64,000 bases of DNA from Mesorhizobium sp. M4B.F.Ca.ET.058.02.1.1 (lineage in GTDB: Bacteria > Pseudomonadota > Alphaproteobacteria > Rhizobiales > Rhizobiaceae): the NCBI RefSeq assembly GCF_003952505.1, contig NZ_CP034450.1, positions 1,426,001-1,490,000 of the forward strand. Direction: 5' to 3'. The notes under the pieces were generated by a model. It was not told the DNA's origin, ran no database searches, and saw only the letters and a list, made by a program, of their open reading frames with translations. Shown piece by piece: positions 16,178 to 24,383 of the stretch. Numbering within the stretch: position 1 is the first letter of the stretch; every line of letters begins with the position of its first letter. The translations under genes and the position numbers were made by a program.

Positions 16178-16199
16178 GTGGCCTTTGCCTGTTTGCGCT

Positions 16200-16304
16200 G
16201 CTACAGCGTGGCGCATCCTTTCGGGCGCGCAAAGGACGCTGTAGCACTTTGATTTGGCGCATGATCGTTTCCGAAAACCGAGTCCGATTTTCGAGGTTAG
16301 GCGC
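16200..16304. repeat. Two-part intergenic palindromic repeat (Rhizobiales REP-like)
   Basis: The first part (16200-16245) has arms GCTACAGCGT and ACGCTGTAGC enclosing an inner pair TCCTTT/AAAGGA. The second (16257-16304) has CGAAAA/TTTTCG inside GCGC ends and a core AAAACCGAGTCCGATTTT. It lies upstream of both the pseudouridine synthase gene and tadA, which diverge from here. I recognise the style from the numerous intergenic palindromes of Mesorhizobium; a copy count needs the whole genome. It may form a transcribed hairpin or be a mobile non-coding element. Confidence 0.65.
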
Positions 16305-16357
16305 TAGATAACAGGATCGCTGTCGGGTGGCGAGGAGATAATCGGAATGGAAACCGC

Positions 16358-16810
16358 GTGAAGCGGCCGGATTTCATGGCATTGGCGCTTGAGGAGGCGG
16401 CAGCCGCCGCGCAGCGCGGAGAAGTGCCGGTGGGCGCGGTCATCGCCAGCCGCGGCATCGTCGTGGCAAGAGCCGGCAACCGCACCCGCGAGCTTGCCGA
16501 CCCGACGGCGCATGCCGAGATGCTGGCGATCCGCCAGGCCTGCGAAAAGCTCGCCAGCGAGCGGCTCACCGGCCACGATCTCTATGTGACGCTGGAGCCC
16601 TGCGCCATGTGCGCGGGCGCCATCTCCTTCGCGAGGCTGCGCCGGCTTTATTTCGGCGCCGTCGACGAGAAGGGCGGCGCGGTGGTCAACGGCGTGCGCT
16701 TCTTCGCCTCGCCGACCTGCCACCACGCGCCGGACATCTATCCGGGCATGGGCGAGAGCGAGGCATCGCTCATTCTCAAGGATTTTTTCCGCGAGCGGCG
16801 CGAGGTCTAG
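16358..16810 (+). CDS. tadA: tRNA-specific adenosine deaminase TadA
   Basis: The 150-residue protein contains the zinc/catalytic motifs of the cytidine-deaminase fold: HAEM (histidine ligand and proton-shuttle glutamate, about residues 53-56) and PCAMC (two cysteine ligands, about 83-87), plus VPVGAVI, typical of TadA. It converts A34 of tRNA-Arg(ACG) to inosine and is usually essential. The start could be GTG 16358 or ATG 16376; GTG is preferred because GGA lies about ten bases upstream and the extra residues are family-like. It diverges from the pseudouridine synthase gene across the palindromic repeat. Confidence 0.92.
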   Translation: MKRPDFMALALEEAAAAAQRGEVPVGAVIASRGIVVARAGNRTRELADPTAHAEMLAIRQACEKLASERLTGHDLYVTLEPCAMCAGAISFARLRRLYFGAVDEKGGAVVNGVRFFASPTCHHAPDIYPGMGESEASLILKDFFRERREV

Positions 16811-16891
16811 CCACGATTTTTGGACGATGGCGGGACCGAGGAGGCGCGAAAGATAGCTACCGCTGTCGTTGTGCAGCGATGCGCTGAAACC

Positions 16892-17566
16892 TTACCACCA
16901 GTCGAACCAGCCGCCGCTCTTGCTCTTGGCGGCCGCCTCCTTCTTGAGGCGGCGTTCCTTCTTGTACTCGTCCTCGCCGAGTTCGCCCTGCGGCGCTGTG
17001 CCGGCTGCGACGCGATAGGCCAGCGGCGGCTCGCTGAGATATTTGCGGGTGTTCGGGTCGCCCTGCTTGCCCTCTGCCATGCGACGCTGGATCTCGGCGG
17101 CGCGGCCCTTGTCGGAGTCCTCCGGCGACCAGCGCGGCGGATGGCTCGAAGCCGAGTCCGCCAACGCCTTCTTCACCGCGGTCGGATCGGTCTGCACGTC
17201 GTCGACGATCTGCGACTGATAGGACGGATCGTCCTGGTGGGCGGTGGCGTCGGCGCGCAGGCGGGCGCGGCGCTGCTCCGGCGATTCGGGCCAATCGGCG
17301 CTCGCCGTCTCGATGCTCTCCTGCGGCGGCGGCAAGTTTTCCTTTTGACCCGGCGCCGGCTTCACCAGATCGGGACGCGGCTTGTAGTCGATCGGATCCT
17401 TGCGCTTCGGCGCGATCGAAAAGGCGCTGGAAAGGTCGCCGGCAAGCTGTTCGCCGGCGGTCTTGTCGGTGCCGTAGGTGGGCGAGCTCATGCAGCCCGA
17501 CAAGGCAAGTCCGGATGCGACCAGCGGCGCCAGCAGTGCGGCGCGCACACAGATTCTCTCGGTCAT
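16892..17566 (-). CDS. Putative lipoprotein of unknown function
   Basis: ATG 17566 gives 224 residues with a lipoprotein signal: basic start, hydrophobic run ALLAPLVASGLALSGC with lipobox LSGC (cysteine about residue 25). The mature part is hydrophilic, proline/lysine rich and has no recognisable domain; it ends in a lysine/glutamate-rich helix and the aromatic tail GGWFDWW. The longer ORF up to 17662 would hide the signal and is rejected. Not recognised beyond an alphaproteobacterial hypothetical lipoprotein; it lies downstream of ileS on the same strand but a strong palindrome separates them. Confidence 0.75.
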   Translation of the reverse strand: MTERICVRAALLAPLVASGLALSGCMSSPTYGTDKTAGEQLAGDLSSAFSIAPKRKDPIDYKPRPDLVKPAPGQKENLPPPQESIETASADWPESPEQRRARLRADATAHQDDPSYQSQIVDDVQTDPTAVKKALADSASSHPPRWSPEDSDKGRAAEIQRRMAEGKQGDPNTRKYLSEPPLAYRVAAGTAPQGELGEDEYKKERRLKKEAAAKSKSGGWFDWW

Positions 17567-17765
17567 GCCAAAAAGTCCCACACTAGACAGCCTCTCGATC
17601 GCCACCGGCCAAAAGATCCGGTCCCCATCGACGATGCACTTGCGACGGAAATCCGGCGACAATTTGTCGTCCGGAGTTTCGCGTGTTTACCTCAACCACC
17701 CGTTAAGGGCAACGCGCCGGCGGATTTGCATTGCCCGGCGTGGCATTTGTGCACTTATTTGATTG

Positions 17766-17816
17766 GGTGCATGTCGTTTTCCCAAAACCGCGGCACACTT
17801 TTGGGCGACATGCACC
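17766..17816. repeat. Palindromic repeat at the ileS stop codon, likely acting as terminator
   Basis: There are perfect 11-bp arms, GGTGCATGTCG (17766-17776) and CGACATGCACC (17806-17816), and a second perfect pair nested inside, CCCAAAA/TTTTGGG, with the loop containing CCGCGGCACAC. The distal arm touches the last base of the ileS stop codon. A hairpin this strong directly after a stop should end or stabilise the ileS transcript. The core (AAAACCGnnnCACACTTTT) is shared with the palindrome at 39741-39788, so both belong to one dispersed family. Confidence 0.75.
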
Positions 17817-20791
17817 TAAAGCCGCCCAAGCGCTTTCAGTTCATGCAGCACGGCCGCATCCCTGGCCGAAACATCGGGGAATGCCCCGTCCTGCCCGACA
17901 TCGGCCGTGTAGCGCCACGACCGCGCGCACTTAACGAGCCCGCGGTCCTCGGCCTTCTCGACCACCACCGCCACGCCCTTGACGTCGTCCAGCGTGAACG
18001 CGCCGTCCGGCGCCTTGCCTTTGGCGATGACGAGATCGCTGGTGATCGCCATCTCGGCCATATCGACATCCGATATCGCCGCTTCCAGCGCGGCATCGTC
18101 GAGGCTCACGACCGGCACGGCCTCCAGCGAGGAGCCGATCAGTTTCTCGGCGCGCGCGATCTCCAGCGCGCCGGTGACGACGCGGCGCACCTGCCGGACC
18201 TTGCGCCATTTCTCGGCCAGCGCCTCGTTCCGCCAGTTTTGCGGAATGACCGGGAACTGGTCGAGATGCACCGAGACGGCATCCGGGTGACGATCGAGCC
18301 AGGCCTCTTCCATCGTGAAGGGCAGCATCGGCGACAGCCACTTCACCAGGCATTCGAAGAGGTGGCGCACGACCTGCACAGCCGCCTTGCGGCGCAGGCT
18401 CGATGGCCCGTCGCAATAGAGCGCGTCCTTGCGGATGTCGAAGTAGAATGCCGAGAGCTCGACCACCATGAAGTCGAGCAAAGCGCGCGTGATGCGCTTG
18501 AACTCGAAGGCGTCGTAGCCCTGGCGCACCACTTCGTCGAGCTCGGACAGCCGGTGCAGCATCAGCCGCTCCAGTTCCGGCATCTCATCCAGCGGAACGT
18601 CCTCGCCATCGTCGTGGGCAAGCGTGCCCAGCATCCAGCGGATGGTGTTCCTGAGCTTGCGGTAGGCGTCGATATTGGTCTGCAGCACGTTCTTGCCGAG
18701 GCGCTGGTCTTCCCAATAGTCGGTCGTCACCACCCAGAGCCGGAGGATATCGGCGCCGGACTGTTTGATGACGTCCTGCGGCACCACGGTGTTGCCGAGC
18801 GACTTCGACATTTTCCGCCCCTCTTCATCCATGGTGAAGCCATGGGTGACGACGGTGTCGTATGGCGCCCTGCCCCGGGTGGCGCAGCTTTCGAGCAGCG
18901 AGGAGTGGAACCAGCCGCGATGCTGGTCGGAGCCTTCGAGATAGACGTCGGCCGGCCATTTGAGATCCGGACGGTCCTCCAGCGTGAAGACATGCGTCGA
19001 GCCCGAATCGAACCAGACATCGAGGATGTCCATCACCTGATGCCATTTCGCGGCATCGTGATTGCCGAGGAAGCGCTCCTTGGCGCCGGGCGCGAACCAG
19101 GCGTCGGCGCCCTCGGCCTCGAAGGCCTCCATGATGCGCTGGTTAACCGCCTCGTCCTTCAGCACGTTGCCGTCCACGTCGGCGAAGACGGCGATCGGCA
19201 CGCCCCAGGCGCGCTGGCGCGATAGCACCCAGTCGGGGCGCTCCTCGATCATGGCGCGGATGCGGTTCTGGCCGGCGGATGGCACGAAGCGGGTGTCGTC
19301 GATCGCCTTCAGCGCGCGGCTGCGTAGCGTCGTGCCGTCGCCGAGGTCCTTGTCCATGTAGACGAACCATTGCGGCGTGTTGCGGAAGATGATGGGTTTT
19401 TTGGATCGCCAGGAGTGCGGATAGGAATGCTTCAGGCGGCCGCGCGCGAACAGCGCGTTGCGCTTGATCAGTTCCTCGATGACGGCCTGGTTGGCGTTGC
19501 CCTTCTTGCCATTGTCGTCGATGACGCGCGCTGCCCCACCTTCGCGGTCCGGACCGAAGCCCGGCGCGTCCTTGGTGAAGAAGCCGGCATCGTCGACCGG
19601 GAACGGGATCGCGGTGTCGACGCCGCGCTTGAGCAATTCCGCCACGGCGTCCATCCAGGCGTCGAAGTCCTCGCGGCCGTGGCTGGGCGCGGTGTGCACG
19701 AAGCCGGTGCCGGCATCGTCGGTGACATGTTCGCCACCGATCATCGGCACCGGGAACTGGTAGCCGTCGGCCAGCCCCCTGAACGGGTGCGAAAGCGTCA
19801 GGCTGGCAAGCTGTTCGGCCGAAACGTCGTGAACGCGCGCCAGCGTCACCTTGGCCTTGGCGGCGGCGTCCTCGGCCAGCGCGTCGGCGAAGATCAGCTT
19901 CTCGCTAGGCTGTGGACCGAACGCGTTCTCGGCCGCGGTCACCTCGTAGAGACCGTAGGCGACGCGCGGCGAATAGCTGACGGCGCGGTTGCCGGGCAAG
20001 GTCCAGGGCGTCGTCGTCCAGATGACGACATGGGCCTCGAGCAGATCGAGCGACGATTCCGACAGCGCCGCCGCGGCGGCGTCCTCGGCGCCGACGACCG
20101 GGCGCGCGAGGCTCGCGACCGGGAATTTCACCCAGATCGTGTCGCTCTCATAGTCCTGGTACTCGACCTCGGCCTCGGCCAGCGCCGTGCGCTCGACCAC
20201 GCTCCACATGACCGGCTTCGAGCCACGATAGAGCTGGCCGGACATGGCGAATTTCAACAACTCGCCGGCGATGCGCGCCTCGGCGTGATAAGCCATCGTC
20301 GTATAGGGATTGTCGAAATCGCCGACGACGCCGAGGCGCTGGAACTCGCCGCCCTGCACCTTGATCCAGTGCGCGGCGAAGTCGCGGCATTCCTTGCGGA
20401 ATTCGTTGACCGGCACCTCGTCCTTGTTCTTGCCCTTGGCGCGGTACTGCTCCTCGATCTTCCACTCGATCGGCAGGCCGTGGCAGTCCCAGCCCGGCAC
20501 GTAGTTGGCGTCGTAGCCGCGCATCTGGAAGGAGCGGTTGATAACGTCCTTGAGGATCTTGTTCAGCGCATGGCCGATATGGATGTTGCCGTTGGCGTAG
20601 GGCGGGCCATCATGCAGCACGAATTTCTCGCGGCCGGCGGCCTCCTCGCGCAGCGTGCGGTAAAGGTCCATGTCCTGCCAGCGCTTGACCAGCGCCGGCT
20701 CCTTCTCGGGCAAGCCGGCGCGCATCGGGAAATCCGTCTGCGGCAAGTAAAGCGTGCGGGAATAGTCGATCGTTTCAGCGGTATCGGTCAT
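17816..20791 (-). CDS. ileS: Isoleucyl-tRNA synthetase
   Basis: The 991-residue class I synthetase has [18 protein letters not shown] with the HIGH motif near residue 70, [12 protein letters not shown], and [10 protein letters not shown] near 660; the editing (CP1) domain lies between them. It charges tRNA-Ile and edits valine. At the C-terminus the E. coli-type zinc-binding region (CxxC...CxxC) is eroded: only the first cysteine remains in KCARSWRY, and the second pair is replaced by DVSARD. The flanking SWRYTADVG sequence still aligns, so the fold may be kept without zinc. About 230 bp without a gene lie upstream of the start; a palindrome follows the stop. Confidence 0.95.
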   Translation of the reverse strand: MTDTAETIDYSRTLYLPQTDFPMRAGLPEKEPALVKRWQDMDLYRTLREEAAGREKFVLHDGPPYANGNIHIGHALNKILKDVINRSFQMRGYDANYVPGWDCHGLPIEWKIEEQYRAKGKNKDEVPVNEFRKECRDFAAHWIKVQGGEFQRLGVVGDFDNPYTTMAYHAEARIAGELLKFAMSGQLYRGSKPVMWSVVERTALAEAEVEYQDYESDTIWVKFPVASLARPVVGAEDAAAAALSESSLDLLEAHVVIWTTTPWTLPGNRAVSYSPRVAYGLYEVTAAENAFGPQPSEKLIFADALAEDAAAKAKVTLARVHDVSAEQLASLTLSHPFRGLADGYQFPVPMIGGEHVTDDAGTGFVHTAPSHGREDFDAWMDAVAELLKRGVDTAIPFPVDDAGFFTKDAPGFGPDREGGAARVIDDNGKKGNANQAVIEELIKRNALFARGRLKHSYPHSWRSKKPIIFRNTPQWFVYMDKDLGDGTTLRSRALKAIDDTRFVPSAGQNRIRAMIEERPDWVLSRQRAWGVPIAVFADVDGNVLKDEAVNQRIMEAFEAEGADAWFAPGAKERFLGNHDAAKWHQVMDILDVWFDSGSTHVFTLEDRPDLKWPADVYLEGSDQHRGWFHSSLLESCATRGRAPYDTVVTHGFTMDEEGRKMSKSLGNTVVPQDVIKQSGADILRLWVVTTDYWEDQRLGKNVLQTNIDAYRKLRNTIRWMLGTLAHDDGEDVPLDEMPELERLMLHRLSELDEVVRQGYDAFEFKRITRALLDFMVVELSAFYFDIRKDALYCDGPSSLRRKAAVQVVRHLFECLVKWLSPMLPFTMEEAWLDRHPDAVSVHLDQFPVIPQNWRNEALAEKWRKVRQVRRVVTGALEIARAEKLIGSSLEAVPVVSLDDAALEAAISDVDMAEMAITSDLVIAKGKAPDGAFTLDDVKGVAVVVEKAEDRGLVKCARSWRYTADVGQDGAFPDVSARDAAVLHELKALGRL

Positions 20792-21022
20792 TGGTCTGCC
20801 ATGTGCATTGCCCGGCGGCGGAAAAGCTCGGGCGTTGAACTATCATCATCTGGAAAAGCGCGAGAGCCACGCGCAAAAGTCCCGGCGGCTCCGGCGGCGC
20901 TCAGGCCACCCGGAACACCGGGCTCGTAATTCGTATCGCGATCGCAAACAGGCGCGAAAAGCTCGTCATGGCCGGGCTTTTAGCGGATTAGTCAGCAGGA
21001 ATAAAGCGCCGAGTTCAGGCGG

Positions 21023-21820
21023 CTACATTGAAAAGTCGAAGCGATAGGTGGTCGACACGCCGACGGTCCACTGGTTGCGGTCGCCGCGCTCCTTGACCAG
21101 GCTGGAATCGGCCGCCGGCCCCATCAGGCGCGAATACTCGGTGAAGACGCTGGCCGTCATCGGCTCGGTCACCTTCCAGGTGATCGCGCCGCCGAGGCCG
21201 GTCGACTTCAGGCCGCCGTCCGGATGGTATTCGCTGAGGCCGGAGGCCGCCGCCTCGGTGGCGTTGACGCCGTAGTAGGCGTCGAAATAGCCCGACGAGG
21301 CGAAGGAAACGCGCGGCCCGCCGGAGATGCGGACCGTCGGCGTGACGTCGTAGAAGGCATCCGCCGCGATGTCGGCGACGAAGCCGTCATGGGCGCGGAT
21401 GCCATGCCTGAGCTCGGCCCGCGCCCGCACCCAGTCGAGCGGATAGAATTCGAAAAAGCCGCCGACCTCGCCGCCCCAGCGCACCGGATCAAGGCCTTCC
21501 AATTCGTCCTTGCTGGCACGCGAGAACAGGAGCTTGCCGGTGAGGCCGGCGCGCACGCTGCCGTCGTCGATCAGCGCCAGCGAGATGTTGTCGTTGCGCG
21601 AGGTGAAGCGCGCTTCCGGACCCACCTTGCCGAGCGAGATGATCGGCTGGGCGCTGAGCATGTACTTCTTGCCGCCCTCGAAATTCGGCGCGATGAGGCC
21701 GGTTGCGCCGAGCGTCAGGTACCAGTCGCCGGATATCCAGCTGCCCTCGCCCGCCCCGGCGGTCGGGACACCCAGCAGGACGGCGGTCATTACCAGCGGA
21801 ATCGCCCGGACAATACGCAT
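21023..21820 (-). CDS. MipA/OmpV family outer-membrane protein
   Basis: From ATG 21820 the protein has 265 residues: a signal peptide (1-24, ending TAGAGEG), then WYLTLGATGLIAPNFEGGKKY, typical of the start of MipA/OmpV barrels, and alternating amphipathic strands to the end (TVGVSTTYRFDF). These are beta-barrel proteins that scaffold murein hydrolases or act as porin-like proteins. The longer ORF start at 22027 would bury the signal and is rejected. It is a single gene with a 230-bp AT-richer upstream region, so probably has its own promoter. Confidence 0.82.
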   Translation of the reverse strand: MRIVRAIPLVMTAVLLGVPTAGAGEGSWISGDWYLTLGATGLIAPNFEGGKKYMLSAQPIISLGKVGPEARFTSRNDNISLALIDDGSVRAGLTGKLLFSRASKDELEGLDPVRWGGEVGGFFEFYPLDWVRARAELRHGIRAHDGFVADIAADAFYDVTPTVRISGGPRVSFASSGYFDAYYGVNATEAAASGLSEYHPDGGLKSTGLGGAITWKVTEPMTASVFTEYSRLMGPAADSSLVKERGDRNQWTVGVSTTYRFDFSM

Positions 21821-22052
21821 CGTTACCCCATACGCGAAACACGCCGGCGCAAACAACCGGCAGTGCTCAAGCCATGGCGCGGGTTCGGTAAAATTTGACT
21901 TAAAGTCGTAACATCGGAAGCTGGACTGGTTGACTCCCAACCAATTCAACGACCCGCACTGTCGCAAACTCGAGATGTCCGAAACGCGCTTAGGGTGTGA
22001 ATTGGGAAGCATCGACAACGGTTGCAACGGGACATTCGGGTTGCTCGCCTCA

Positions 22053-22286
22053 CTAAGCGTCGCCGCTCACTCGGCCTGCGATGGCGAATGCCTGTAGGTT
22101 TTTGACCTTTCCGTGGTCCTGGTCGGCGTTAGCGATGATCGAAAAGAACGCCGCGCGGGCGATGTCTTTCTTGGATGCATCGGGGTGTTCCTTCCTTGCC
22201 GCCTTCAACAGTTGTTTCGGCGTCATATCCGGCGTCACAATCCGCATCAGAGTATCGCTGATCGTCCGCAATTCCGTGGCATCCAT
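22053..22286 (-). CDS. Small conserved-looking hypothetical protein, 77 aa
   Basis: The start ATG 22286 has AGGGAG seven bases upstream. The protein is helical and charged: the segment MTPKQLLKAARKEHPDASKKDIARAAFFSIIANAD looks like two helices with a turn, and the whole is acidic/basic balanced without membrane or signal sequence. I do not recognise a family. Similar small helical proteins in rhizobia often belong to stress regulons, which is only a guess here. Base composition and codon use match the neighbours, which supports it as a real gene. Confidence 0.6.
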   Translation of the reverse strand: MDATELRTISDTLMRIVTPDMTPKQLLKAARKEHPDASKKDIARAAFFSIIANADQDHGKVKNLQAFAIAGRVSGDA

Positions 22287-22484
22287 TGGGAAACTCCCTG
22301 GCCCCCACTAACAAACTTTAGCAGAGCGACTTTGGTAGCTGAATCTAAATTCACGTTACAAAGCAGACAAGAGCCAGCGCGTGCGGGCTGGGTCGGCTGT
22401 CTCATAAGGGCGAAAGCGCATGGCTGCAATCGGCGGCAACCAACCGGCCGGCTCGTGCCGCTAGGAATTGAGGAAGCCGACAGA

Positions 22485-22611
22485 TCAGTCTTCCTTCAAA
22501 TTTCCGGCTTCGTCCTTGAGCCAGTCGGCACCATGCTTCCACAGCAAGGCACGCGCCTGTTTCGGCGTGACGTCGGCAATTTCCGTCAGATGCTGCTCTT
22601 GCCCGGCTCAC
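22485..22611 (-). pseudogene. Small gene apparently broken by a one-base insertion
   Basis: One minus-strand frame reads EQHLTEIADVTPKQARALLW then KHGADWLKDEAGNLKED and a stop, which looks like real helical protein, but the only usable start with a strong ribosome-binding site (AAGGAGG before GTG 22611, reading VSRA) is in another frame. Dropping a single A near 22600 would join them into a 41-residue protein. TPKQA recalls the TPKQLL of the neighbouring 22053-22286 gene. Either the gene is frameshifted in this strain or the assembly has an error. In the unshifted frame a 78-residue ORF from 22638 exists but its composition is unconvincing. Confidence 0.4.
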
Positions 22612-22833
22612 ATTCCTCCTTTTTTCTTTGGTAGCCATCTCCTGTGTCCTTTTCCTGCATCATCGGATGAACGAGGACTGACAGGTATGGTACCGGCCCG
22701 CATATCGTCGTCAGCCGGCTTGAGGTCCGGCCACAGATGGTCAAGGCGAGCGGTTGTTTGTGACAGCTTTATGACGCACCATGCAGGGAGGGTCCCTTCG
22801 ATTGTCGTGAAGTTGCGCGGCGCCGAGGACATC

Positions 22834-24282
22834 ATGCAGGAAACGGAACTGAAGTTCGAGCTGTCGCGGTCGGGTGCGGGATCGCTCCTCAAGAAGAATC
22901 CGTTCGGGTCCTCGCCCACAATTCTTCAGCAGAAATCCATCTATTTCGATACGCTCGGATGGGACCTGTCCAAGCGCGGTCTATCGCTTCGCATCCGGCA
23001 ATCGGGTGATAAAAGGATCCAAACCCTCAAAGCCGGCGATGGCACCGCCGCCGGATCGTTCACGCGCGAGGAATGGGAGCGCCCGGTCGACGGCGATACA
23101 CCGATACTTGACGATCCGCAGATCAGAGACCTGCTTGCAGAGGATGGCGCAAAGCTGGCGCCATTGTTCGAGGTTCATGTCAAACGGCATTCTTGGAATG
23201 TGTCGGATGGCGACGCCACGATCGAGGTTGCCCTGGATCTTGGCAAGGTCGTCGCAGCCGGTCGCGAGGCACCGCTCTGCGAGATCGAGTTGGAGAAGAA
23301 GGCGGGCTCGCCGGCAGCTCTGTTTGCGCTCGCTCGGAAAATTGACCTGGTCACGCCGGCGCATCTCGGGGTGCTAAGCAAAGCTGAACGAGGCTATCGT
23401 CTGCTTGGCCCTGCACCGGGTGCTGTGAAATCAGTTGCGACCCCGCTCACGTCCGAGATGAGCGTGGCAATGGCTTTCGCGCGCATCGCAGCGGCCTGTC
23501 TCAAACAGTTCCGTCTCAATGAGATGGCGCTGGGATGGTCTCGCGATGCCGACTCCCTGCACCAGGCTCGCGTGTCGCTGCGACGGCTGCGCTCCCTATG
23601 CTCGATCTGCAAGTCGCTATTCGACGACAGCCGTTTCGACTACATGCGAGGAGAATTGAAATGGCTCGCAGCGGAACTTGGCGATGCACGCAATATCGAC
23701 GTGATGATCGATCACGCTTCCAGCAGGATTCTTGCAAGCCGTCTTCAGGAAGTGCGCGACGACGCCTATGCGGCGGTCGCAGCATCGTTCTCTTCAATTC
23801 GCGCCCGCTCCTTGATGATCGATGTCACCGAGTGGATTTCCATCAAGGACTGGCGAACCCAATCGGATGAAATGTTGTCCGAACAGTCGTCGAAGGATTT
23901 CGCCTCGGATGTATTTGATAAACTTTGGAAGAAGGTGGCGAAGGGCGGCAACAATCTTATCGACGCCGATGACGATACCCGCCATAAAGTACGGATCGCC
24001 GCAAAGAAACTGCGCTACGCGGCCGAGTTCTTCGAGCCGCTCTACAACGGCAAGGCCGAGGCCAAACGCCATCGACGGTTCATCGAGGCGATGAAGGGCC
24101 TGCAGGATCATCTCGGCAGCCTCAACGATATTGCCACCGCCCCCGATATGCTGGCAGCGCTGGAGCTTTCGGACGTAACTGGTGCGGACGATCTCTTCAG
24201 CGGCGAGGACAAGTCCAAGCTTCTCAAGGACGCCGCGGAAGCACACGACACCTTTGTCAAGACCAGGCGCTTCTGGCGTTGA
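22834..24282 (+). CDS. CYTH and CHAD domain protein (inorganic triphosphatase-like)
   Basis: From ATG 22834 (GAGGA a few bases upstream) the protein has 482 residues. Residues about 2-200 are a CYTH domain: ETELKFEL is the ExExK signature, and LSLRIRQSGDKRIQTLKAG and CEIELE supply the basic and acidic tunnel residues that bind triphosphate with metal. Residues about 215-482 are a CHAD domain with the paired helical motifs HQARVSLRRLRS and HKVRIAAKKLRYAAEFF, whose histidines and arginines bind polyphosphate. The family hydrolyses inorganic triphosphate, and CHAD domains direct proteins to polyphosphate granules. It converges on the adenylate cyclase gene. Its start codon lies within a longer open frame, which is rejected. 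Confidence 0.88.
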   Translation: MQETELKFELSRSGAGSLLKKNPFGSSPTILQQKSIYFDTLGWDLSKRGLSLRIRQSGDKRIQTLKAGDGTAAGSFTREEWERPVDGDTPILDDPQIRDLLAEDGAKLAPLFEVHVKRHSWNVSDGDATIEVALDLGKVVAAGREAPLCEIELEKKAGSPAALFALARKIDLVTPAHLGVLSKAERGYRLLGPAPGAVKSVATPLTSEMSVAMAFARIAAACLKQFRLNEMALGWSRDADSLHQARVSLRRLRSLCSICKSLFDDSRFDYMRGELKWLAAELGDARNIDVMIDHASSRILASRLQEVRDDAYAAVAASFSSIRARSLMIDVTEWISIKDWRTQSDEMLSEQSSKDFASDVFDKLWKKVAKGGNNLIDADDDTRHKVRIAAKKLRYAAEFFEPLYNGKAEAKRHRRFIEAMKGLQDHLGSLNDIATAPDMLAALELSDVTGADDLFSGEDKSKLLKDAAEAHDTFVKTRRFWR

Positions 24283-24383
24283 GGCAGCATGCGGAGGGAG
24301 CGACGAAGCTCCAATGCCCACTTCCGGTGTCACCGCGCTCGCCGGCCTAGCCATCGCCATGGGCTGGCCGGTGCGGAGCTGTT

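Noticed and set aside
17692..17706. CtrA-like TTAA-N7-TTGA site before the lipoprotein gene
   Set aside because: One mismatch to a short consensus; expected by chance in a window of this size and without support from the gene's function.
16820..19225. 801-codon plus-strand ORF
   Set aside because: Runs antisense through the lipoprotein gene, the palindromic repeat and ileS; no domain and no ribosome-binding site.
19370..20929. 519-codon plus-strand ORF
   Set aside because: Antisense of the ileS N-terminal half.
22670..22694. EcfG-like promoter GGTAC-N16-CGTT
   Set aside because: One mismatch in a key base and it precedes a broken small gene; mentioned only as a weak hint.
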